64,000 bases of DNA from Membranipora membranacea (Eukaryota; Bryozoa; Gymnolaemata; Cheilostomatida; Membraniporidae): the NCBI GenBank assembly GCA_914767715.1, contig OU612065.1, forward strand, positions 40,982,001 through 41,046,000, in the 5' to 3' direction. This document shows positions 49,824-64,000 of the stretch, in pieces. Both the position numbers and the translations under genes were made by a program. How positions within the stretch are numbered: position 1 is the stretch's first letter; every line of letters begins with the position of its first letter. The notes under the pieces are model-generated. The model searched no databases and had not been told where the DNA came from. It saw only the letters and a list, made by a program, of their open reading frames with translations.

Positions 49824-49903
49824 AGGGAGCAGGTGATACATCTGGTGGGTGTAGATGTAGAGTAAATGGTCCGTGTCATCCTAACTGTGGTAACTGTCAC
49901 TAA
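41136..49903 (+). CDS. RBCK1: HOIL-1/RBCK1-type RBR ubiquitin ligase with extra zinc finger and two NZFs
   Basis: RBR E3 ligase; in vertebrates HOIL-1 is a LUBAC subunit and forms ester-linked ubiquitin. Twelve exons join in phase to 682 residues: 41136-41146, 41398-41741, 41954-42148, 42381-42547, 44184-44342, 45633-45818, 46018-46212, 47603-47784, 48262-48373, 48666-48941, 49156-49299, 49826-49903. Order: ubiquitin-like domain (residues 5-85); Pro/Ala-rich linker; a Cys/His finger (CLKCYHD.. [17 protein letters not shown] ..VHEHIEGH); NZF1 [23 protein letters not shown]2 [24 protein letters not shown]1 [46 protein letters not shown]2 [20 protein letters not shown] with the catalytic Cys in GCDW; and the HOIL-1 end [21 protein letters not shown]1 to C-terminus is nearly collinear with human HOIL-1. 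Human HOIL-1 has one NZF and no finger before it. Intron 4 carries the 82-bp exon/intron array. Confidence 0.95.
42548..43777 (+). repeat. 82-bp exon-plus-intron tandem array, 15 copies after the parental exon (RBCK1)
   Basis: Immediately after the donor of RBCK1 exon 4, exactly 1230 bp = 15 x 82 bp. Each unit is GTGAGAGTC... (40 bp ending CCTCCTCAG or CTCCTTAAG) followed by 42 bp reading MCVFCD[VAE]CVAAVHE or a close variant, then GTGAGAG again. So every unit has an acceptor, a 14-codon phase 0-0 mini-exon and a donor. In the parental copy the 40-bp part is coding ([10 protein letters not shown]). No unit changes length. Variants (ATAGCAG for GGCAGCAG; the CTCCTTAAG type four units apart) show higher-order spread. 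Confidence 0.97.
44563..45178. repeat. 60-bp minisatellite, about 10 copies (RBCK1 intron 5)
   Basis: Unit starts TATATCTTACAATCTGTATA and contains GAGTCCTCGTTCGATC; copies differ only at the TTCATA/TGTATA junction. Since 60 is a multiple of 3 it yields a long open plus frame ([18 protein letters not shown] repeats) that I consider non-coding: it lies between two well-phased exons. Confidence 0.98.
45866..45975 (+). repeat. 14-bp array of consensus 5' splice sites downstream of NZF1 exon
   Basis: About eight units of the type C[AT]GCAGTAAGTTACC. Seven keep a perfect GTAAGT, beginning 48 bp after the real donor (GTCAGT at 45819) of the NZF1 exon. The nearby genuine donor is weaker than the repeats. 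Confidence 0.9.
47925..47986 (+). repeat. 14-bp array of GTAGGT motifs downstream of RING1 exon
   Basis: Five units of GCAGTAGGTTACGA type, each containing GTAGGT, 140 bp after the RING1 exon donor (GTATGT at 47785). Confidence 0.85.
49280..49435 (+). repeat. Four-copy duplication of the RING2 exon end with donor
   Basis: The end of RBCK1 exon 11 (GCTCGCTGGGGACCCAAG, donor GTAAGACTT) recurs in decayed form at about 49321, 49378 and 49410 (CT[CA]GCTGGG..CC[GA]A.., GCTGGGGATC[CT]GAGGTTAGAC). Confidence 0.8.
49789..49822. repeat. (TTA)n microsatellite next to last RBCK1 acceptor
   Basis: Eleven or more TTA triplets run directly into the TTACAG acceptor of the last exon (49826), replacing a polypyrimidine tract. 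Confidence 0.95.
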
Positions 49904-50357
49904 GCACCATAACAATTATCACTGTACTGTGAGACAACCTAACTTCTCTACCATGAGGTACACACGGCTTCCACTGCTCACACTCATTATTGAGCTATAC
50001 GTATTTTATTACCTTTATGATTCTACTAAGCTGATGCCCAATGATTTTCTACTCTCTAAATGATGGTCTGATGGCCTTGACCACCTCAAACTACCTTAGT
50101 AAAAAGCCTATGATAAACATGCATATAGGCAAATAGTTTGAAAGCCTTCAATTGCTCAATTATTGAAATCCAATGAAAATAGAAAGTGTTGTGAAGTGTA
50201 GCGCTGATTAATTACAAAGCTTATTTAATATATATTTATGATGATTATTATGATTTCAATTTTAAACCTATGAGGTAATTTTCTACCAGTGTGATTTTTG
50301 AGGTAATGATGATACATCATGTATAACATAAGGAAGTACTCAGTATCTATCTATATA

Positions 50358-50446
50358 AGAGAGGTCACAGAGAGGTCACAGAGAGGTCACAGAGAGGTCA
50401 CAGAGAGGTCACAGAGAGGTCACAGAGAGGTCACAGAGAGGTCACA
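50358..50446. repeat. 11-bp minisatellite, 8 copies
   Basis: Unit GAGGTCACAGA, about 450 bp downstream of the RBCK1 stop codon. Confidence 0.97.
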
Positions 50447-50886
50447 TAGAACTATGAGCAGATCTTGGTAGTTGCTCTGTATTAGATGGTCTGTATCATC
50501 GGCCATAATTCTTAAGTAGATAGTATTCCTGCTGAAGATTTTTGCAGAATACCCGAGTGTTGTGCCATAGTCAATTTTTTAAAAGTTTAATTACTACTAA
50601 ATGAAGTTGCGATTTTTGTTTTCAGATTAATCAAATATCATAAAAACAAATAAAACGATTATTCATATATAAATTTATTTATAAAAATATCAATCTAATT
50701 TAGCAGCATACTTGTATGTCAGTGACAGTTTAACCAACAGTCTAACTCCTTGGTTTAACCAATCAATTGCTGTTATTATTTTACATTGCATGAGAAGATA
50801 GAGTAAATAAAAAGTCACATAATATGTTCCAGCTTGACTCTCTTTTCAAGCTAAGTTGATAAGGGAGTCAAGTTGGTATAAAAATG

Positions 50887-51330
50887 TTAGGATAAATTTA
50901 CGTTAACAACAGCACTAGGTATCGAAATCATGAATACTGTTAAGCATAGATGCGGCATCAGCCAAATAAAAATGTAGTTGAAAACAAGGTCAACCTCAGG
51001 TTGTATTGATGGATTGCATTCATGAACAGTCTTAGACGTTGATGGAATGAGATAGTTGTATAGCTTCGCCCCAAAGCAGCTCGTCGCAAATCTAAGTCCC
51101 ACCCTCCCTAGTGGAGTTAGCGCAAGTCTCTACCATCTTACTTTGAGAGTATTGTGTCACTATGAAAGCCTCTGGCAAACGTCAGGATCAACAAGTCATT
51201 CCGAAAAAGTGATAAGAAGCAGCAGACGTTACAGTACCGAGCCTTGAGGCAGACCAGTCCCAGCACAATATTTCGGTATGATAATCCTCTCACAGACCTG
51301 TGACATGTAGTTTTGAGAGGTGTAGGACAA
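50887..51330 (-). mobile_element. Degraded non-LTR retrotransposon (reverse transcriptase 3' part)
   Basis: On the minus strand, 51258-51229 encodes GLPQGSVL, the conserved reverse-transcriptase motif (LPQGS) of non-LTR elements, followed at once by a stop. Downstream, in another frame (51102-50887), is LRFATSCFGAKLYNYLIPST, which resembles the usual C-terminal end of LINE ORFs (pattern G.KLWN.LP). Frames are broken, so this is a dead copy. The sequence between the motifs is too decayed to show the YxDD site. Confidence 0.55.
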
Positions 51331-52551
51331 TTATTTTTTAATTCTATGCTAAGCCTATTGTTATCACTTATCATGATTGCAATAATAGAATTTTATTGTC
51401 TTTTATTGCCGATGTACAGGGGTTGTGTTTTCTTATATAAAGAAAACATAACTTCTTTACATTGAATTTCAAGAATGTTACCAAGCAACCAGCTTTATAA
51501 AGCAAATAGGCCAATTCATTATTGACATCACGTGACATTCATTATGGCCGACTTTGGCAAAGACCAAGTTGAATGGAAACAATGTTTCGCTTCATACTGA
51601 ACATTCTCTAAAAGTCGAAGGAGATATAGTGAGAAAATGAACTGAGTTACAAGGTAAGCAATACCTGTTGCATCACTAAAATAAATGGGGACATTTGTAT
51701 TTGTTGACCATTAGTACAAACCCAATTATTGACGACTTGGAGTTCACAGCACTCTGACCCACTACTACCTACTAATCAGGTTTTATATCTTGGTGATTTG
51801 CTCCTTGATGAGTCTAGTTTCTAGCGCCAGTGTCTGCTGTGTCTTGAGAAACTGACTATGACAGTGTAATATTGTATACTCAAATGTAGTTGAACGTAGG
51901 GCTGGTTAAAATGAGTAGGTTAGTTGCAAGTCTCAGGGACCCTGCCATTTGGTAGGCTTGGACACATAAGTCAAGGCCTACCTTGCAAGCCTCCCGCCCA
52001 TGATTATATTTATGTCAATGACACAGCCAGTTTTTGTGCTAAATGTATGTCCGGTAGAAGGCCATCTGTCACACATCTTAGTAAAACGGCCATCCGCTTA
52101 TGACAAATACCCATCCGGCAGTGCTAACTGGCCATCCATTTCACCTCGTAACAATCTTAAAGAATGACTGTCACGAACCCATCCGGATGCCAATTTAGCA
52201 ACCAGTGATTGTCCGTGTGGCATCCGGTGGATGCCAAATAGGCATCCAGCTGGCACTAGGCCATCTGGGTTTGTTGACCCAATGATGGCTGTCTACAACC
52301 CTTCCGCTTCTGTTACAAACCCTTCCGCTTCTGTTACAAACCCATCCGCTTCTGTGAAATTAGTGTCCGTTCGCACCTTTAATGCAACCGGATGCCTATT
52401 TGGCAACCTGTGGATAATGGCCTGCTGGGTACTAAAAAAACACAGCTTGCCAAGGGTTGTTATGTGATATAACCAATGAAGAGGGAGTTCATTGATATAC
52501 CACTTGGGCTTGTCAGCCAGAAGGTCCCATGCATGGGCTGTGGGTTTCAGA

Positions 52552-52578
52552 GAGTAACAGGAGTGACTCCTGTTACTC
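52552..52578. repeat. Perfect 13-bp-arm palindrome
   Basis: GAGTAACAGGAGT, one G, then ACTCCTGTTACTC. It could form a cruciform or be the centre of a foldback element. Confidence 0.92.
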
Positions 52579-53830
52579 CTTGGTGGTTAATGTTGGGTTC
52601 GTGAGCAGGCTACTGAGGTTTTCATTTTTGAGTTGAGTTATTTCAAGGTAAGAAATACTTCTAATTTATTAAGCGTGGAGCAGTTGTACGATTGAGCTGT
52701 TGCCAGGCAATTGTAAGACAACAACTCCATAGAGGTCGGGAGGAAACAGAATATGACTAACTGGTATGGATTTGGGTGTAGGGCCTAATATGCATTATAT
52801 CATGAATGATTCTGTATAGATCACTTTACATTTTATAATCTGTCTCCATGTCACATGATTGAATGTCAAACTCATATAATTATGTCTGTCGTAAGAAGTT
52901 ATCAGCTGATGGGAGATTCACTGCTGTCTGGTCATCAAAGTATAAATCAATTATAATAGGTGCTGCTGATCTAATGTAGCTGAGCTTTTTAGCTAACTAT
53001 GACAGCGTAGCAGCTAAGGGAGTTTCCAGTATAAGTAACATAAAGCACCAGGACGGCATGCTAAACTCTCCCCAGGGCATTACATTGTCATAGTAAAATC
53101 GTTACTATACAAATAATACTCTGCTGCTTCTGCTTCTAGCTGTTGGACTAATTGTGTTTTGACAATAACTTTGACCCAGAGCGGAGCAAGGGTTTCTGTT
53201 ATTATATAAAGTATGTAATATGAGTAGGTAGCATGTTAGATTGGCTTGACTTAGTCAGTCTGCTAATATGTTATTTGATTAAGAAAAGGTGAAGGAGCGG
53301 GTTGATGGTGTCTCATCGGTTTTTATTGTTCCAGTTAATCTGCGATAGGCCTTGGAATTTCTTATTCATAGTGTATCATCCCCCAATTAAGCTAGAGGTT
53401 ATATTATAGCCTATTGATTACTAAATACTCTTCTGTCAGTGTGTAGCTAATTTCCCTGCAGTACTTTATGCCCTCACACAGAAACTTAGGTGTAAACATA
53501 GCACTATAAGAAGCCCTAATTGCTTGTTTTGAGGTATCGCTGACTTATTGTGTAATAACTTTGCATGAAGTATAATATATGATGCCACTTTGTTAGTAAG
53601 GCCACACTTAGTGGTTTGTGATTGTTAGGATGATGGTTGTGAGGCCTTATGGCTCGGTCAGCTCTCTACCACTGCTGGTGAGTTGGGAACAATGAGCAGC
53701 GGGTATCTAACTAAATTATGAGTCTGTGTAAGACCAATAGCTATGTCTGCGGTATTAGTGTTGGCATATAATATATGTTAAAGTATTTATGTTATTTTCT
53801 TAGGAGAGGCGCGAATTCTCTGGAGATAGA

Positions 53831-60946
<7,116 letters not shown>

Positions 60947-62936
60947 ATAAGCACTATTCTATTAAACTTGAATCTAAATTATACATTGTGAGCTTCTCTA
61001 CACAACAACATATATCAGTAGAGTTGCTAGAATAATTTTAGTACCAGCTTTAAACCTACCCTATTACCGCCAGCTGTGATATCGGTGTTGTAAGATTTTA
61101 ATTTTTGGTGATCAGAAAACTACCTCTGGCTACATGAATATGCTGAGTAGTATCTAGGAGTAAAAGGGGTAGGTAGTATTAAGGGAGGTCATATATCACT
61201 CCATAAAAGATAACCTACACCAGTATTGAACTTTTGTAGGACATCAAGATTGCTGTTAACGCTAGACAATACACTCGAAGATATCGGACAAAATTTGCCA
61301 TTTGTTTATTGTATAGTTATTTCATTTAAAACTTTCTGTTTCATTCATTTGAGTGCCAAAGTAATGGTTTATGACATAATCTCTCTCTACAGTTGAATTT
61401 GCTATCGGGGGAGATAAGTCTTAGTATTGTTTATCTAATTAATCACCAGTAATATCATTATTTTATTTGCTGTGCTTTAGATGACACCTCAGACTTTCAA
61501 TAAGAGATAGTCTATTATATTATAATTGCTATGCAGTTTCCAAAATAAAGAAGGTTTTTTTCATGTCAAGCAAATCTAATTCAAAATAAAATACTCATGA
61601 AGGTAAAAGCAAACCTGATCGAGCTTGGCACATGGATACATGATGGAGAGTGTGTGTACCTTATTTGGTAGTAATCTACAGCAATGCGAGAACACACAAC
61701 TGTAATCTACAGCAATGCGAGAACACACAACTTAACACGACTTGGCTGCAGTTGTAACGAACAACTAACATCAGATCGGTGTTCACTTTTGGCTGCCAAG
61801 TCTGGGGCTCTCTCCTTGCTCCGATTATAAAAATAAAACACTGCACACCGGAGCTGATCAAGCAAACAGCTATTGATGATTTATCTTCTAACCTCTCGGA
61901 CTACTCACTAGGTTACTACCAGGTCACTTTATGGGTCAGAGGCCAAAGTTCATAACAAAAAACCTGATGAATTCATAAATTTAAAAAAATTTGTTTGAGT
62001 TATCTAGTGAAATTCACTCTAATCCATCGCTTTATTATCAATCTAAGGAGGAAAGAATGAAACATTCATGTATACTATAAAAGTCTGTACGATCCTGAAC
62101 CTTTGTCTCCTTGCCAAGTTGACCTCATAGCAAAAGATGAATGAATGGACGCATCTGGTACGATAATTTCTGCCATGTTTTATGAATGTAAGCGTCATTT
62201 TATTATATCCTTCCGGTTTCCTGTGGAGGGCCCAAAGGGATAGAAGATTTTTTTCTAACTTCCAGGTACATGAATGCCGAGTTCGTGTGTCCGACTTTGA
62301 GATAATAACTGCCAGGCACTCCAGGAATTGCTATCCGTTTTATTAGCTTCATATCAAAATCTTTTCATGTTCAGCCATGTGTTCAACAATCAGTCATCAA
62401 GGATAAGCAATTTAGTACCATTGTACCTGTACTCCAAGGCCGTAAGATATCACACATAAAGTTACATACTGCGCTCTAACTCTAAGTATTGCTGACTCCA
62501 AACCTGAGTGAATTATCGCTTTGCTGCTGCCATTTAGTCGCCTACTACCAATAATTACAGATAATAGTACCTGGCTTACCTGTAACTTTTCTGTCAATTC
62601 GAAATTAAATTTTTGAAAAACGCATTTCAGTCACTGCTTTATTTCAGCAGACTGATATTATTAGGTACTTCTCAATATATTTCATACGCAGTCTTCGTCG
62701 TTTTAATGATATGTTATGATTCCATATAATATTGCCAGAAAAAAAACCTGGAAAAAGTAAAATAAAGGCATAACTGTTGAAGTAATAAATAAATAAGTCA
62801 CATTATTAATAACATCAATAATTTATTTCTTAGATTACTATGAAGAAAAATGAAACTAACAGTGAAGAGAAGACTAGCGTTAAAACTGTCAGTGTTTGGT
62901 CAGAAGAATATAGAATAATAGATTGTGTGATTCTTC
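60947..62936. other. 2-kb convergent spacer between USP2-type gene and GPCR
   Basis: Candidate USP2 poly(A) signal AATAAA at 61544-61549. A 31-bp direct duplication (TAATCTACAGCAATGCGAG..) lies at 61671-61732. No further gene recognised. Confidence 0.5.
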
Positions 62937-64000
62937 TTATGATGCCTGAGTGGTGGAGTTATTATCCTCTAATTCTCTGTTCGGTTGACCCAAACAGATT
63001 TTTAGCAGAGTCCATTTTATGTTGCTGTCCGATAGGGAATAAACAAGTGGAGTGATACAGATATTTAACACAAGTCCGCAAATCCCGAGCAGAACATGGT
63101 AGGCTCTGAGTTTATATGATTGGGTTCTCTCATCTAGGGTTATAAGAGCGAATAGAAGTATAAGTGGCAGCCACATAATTACAAACAGTATTACTATTAT
63201 TACGAGTACTTTAACGAGACGCTTGTATTTTCTTGTACGTTTCTCTTGTTGTATAAGAATCAGCCTGGGCGGAGTATTAACAGGAGTTAGAGTTATAGTC
63301 TGTACCTGATCTTGTATTGTCGATGATCGCTGGCCGTACATTACACTATTATTACGTTTACTATGCAGCTCAAGTTTAGCCTGAGTATCATGTATCTGAT
63401 GAATTATCCTTTTATAACAAATACTGAGCAAAATCAGCGGAACAAAAAATGAAAGTATAACTAGTAGAAATGCATACAAGCTCCCAATGAGAGAAGATGG
63501 TCTGGCACATATAAATCTGCTAGTGTTCTGCTCTCCGTTCTGCTCTCCGTTCTGCTCTCCGGCTCCTATCGATACTATATCATATAGAGATGTGTATGGC
63601 AGAGACACGGCTATCGCCTTAACCGCTATTACTGTTGTTACAATGCTGGCTGAGCTAACACGTAGCTGAGCTTTGTTAGGTGTTATGATCTGTCGATGCC
63701 GGTCTACAGCGATGGCTGCCATTGTCCACATAATGTAATGAGATACACATATAATACATGCAGCAGCATATTTACACGACGCTACGCCAACAGACCAGGT
63801 ACTACTGATAGATACCATTAACATTATAATACCAAACGCCAGAACCAACGGAGATACGAAAGTACAGCTAAACACAAAGAAGTTAGTAACTGTCTGTAAT
63901 CTCTTATGTGTTATTATCACTGATCCTATGAGTAAATTCTCTATCGATAATACAGATGATAAAACTATAAGTATAACTGATATAATAAGACCTCTTGTAT
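62937..64000 (-). CDS. Orphan class A (rhodopsin-like) GPCR, start cut by window edge
   Basis: A single open frame runs on the minus strand from beyond the window end to the stop at 62937, about 350 residues visible. Seven helices can be placed: TM1 SVILIVLSSVLSIENLLIGS, TM2 TNFFVFSCTFVSPLVLAFGI, TM3 CKYAAACIICVSHYIMWTMA followed by VDRHR (DRH in place of DRY), TM4 VTTVIAVKAIAVSLPY, TM5 LYAFLLVILSFFVPLILLSI, TM6 LVIIVILFVIMWLPLILLF (MWLP for CWLP), TM7 LNICITPLVYSLSD (TPLVY for NPxxY). Cys at the start of TM3 and FICARP in extracellular loop 2 give the usual disulfide. Loop 2 has an EQNG triplicate encoded by a 12-bp repeat, with an NTS glycosylation site. Ligand unknown; the general pattern is amine/peptide-like. 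The true start is upstream of the window. Confidence 0.88.
   Translation of the reverse strand, partial: TRGLIISVILIVLSSVLSIENLLIGSVIITHKRLQTVTNFFVFSCTFVSPLVLAFGIIMLMVSISSTWSVGVASCKYAAACIICVSHYIMWTMAAIAVDRHRQIITPNKAQLRVSSASIVTTVIAVKAIAVSLPYTSLYDIVSIGAGEQNGEQNGEQNTSRFICARPSSLIGSLYAFLLVILSFFVPLILLSICYKRIIHQIHDTQAKLELHSKRNNSVMYGQRSSTIQDQVQTITLTPVNTPPRLILIQQEKRTRKYKRLVKVLVIIVILFVIMWLPLILLFALITLDERTQSYKLRAYHVLLGICGLVLNICITPLVYSLSDSNIKWTLLKICLGQPNRELEDNNSTTQAS
63518..63560 (-). repeat. 12-bp coding repeat in GPCR loop 2
   Basis: Three copies of a CTGCTCTCCGTT-type unit (plus strand), encoding EQNG-EQNG-EQN in the second extracellular loop. Confidence 0.9.

Larger units (their letters stand above)
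49904..53830. other. 3.9-kb spacer between RBCK1 and USP2-type gene
   Basis: Holds the 11-bp minisatellite, the LINE remnant and a block at about 52060-52410 rich in CATCCG-type motifs. In that block GGATGCCAAATAGGCATCC (52232-52250) faces the inverted arm CCGGATGCCTATTTGGCAACC at 52388-52408, and a 21-bp unit (CCCTTCCGCTTCTGTTACAAA) repeats nearly three times at 52299-52358. A perfect palindrome lies at 52552-52578. Upstream non-coding exons of the USP2-type gene may also lie here; the acceptor at 53811-53813 shows its start exon is not the first exon. Confidence 0.5.

Overview
This is animal nuclear DNA. Every gene is split by GT-AG introns, the base composition is AT-rich, and there is no operon-like packing or Shine-Dalgarno signal. 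The gene set (a neurogenin-type bHLH factor, a CatSper sperm channel subunit, a HOIL-1 ubiquitin ligase, a CCDC103 dynein-arm factor, an Ig/FN3 adhesion protein, a rhodopsin-class GPCR) points to an invertebrate, most likely a bilaterian. The sequence alone does not let me name the phylum.

Layout. At 1-2302 (+) lies the 3' end of a NOL11-like ribosome-biogenesis gene. At 2859-12024 (+) is a 17-exon gene for a GPI-anchored protein with seven Ig domains and one FN3-like domain. At 12549-21697 (+) is CATSPER3; its 5.3-kb fourth intron holds a complete antisense gene (14634-18167, -) for a secreted phospholipase A2 with a Ser/Thr-rich stalk and a GPI-type tail. From 21.7 to 36.2 kb the DNA is gene-poor except for a two-exon neurogenin gene (30464-31547, -). 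At 36305-37206 (+) is a small secreted protein resembling only the N-terminal half of meteorin. It converges on CCDC103/DNAAF19 (37597-39194, -). CCDC103 is head-to-head with RBCK1/HOIL-1 (41136-49903, +). A degraded non-LTR retrotransposon and foldback-type DNA occupy 50.9-52.6 kb. USP2-type deubiquitinase exons run from 53831 to 60946 (+). A class A GPCR (62937 to the window end, -) is cut by the right edge.

Splice phases join to complete reading frames in the Ig gene (851 aa), CATSPER3 (386 aa), PLA2 (234 aa), neurogenin (271 aa), the meteorin-like gene (133 aa), CCDC103 (220 aa), RBCK1 (682 aa) and USP2 (577 aa). These are my manual exon models. Two functional themes recur: ubiquitin signalling (RBCK1, USP2) and ciliary/sperm motility (CATSPER3, CCDC103).

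The most unusual feature is a recurrent pattern of tandem duplications that cross exon-intron boundaries. It peaks in RBCK1, where an 82-bp unit (42-nt in-frame exon plus 40-nt intron) is repeated 15 times without length change after the parental exon. Smaller cases occur in NOL11, the Ig gene, CATSPER3 and twice more in RBCK1, some as arrays of consensus 5' splice sites just downstream of real exons. Large intronic minisatellites (5, 24, 30 and 60 bp units) and two DNA-transposon-like inverted-repeat elements complete the picture.
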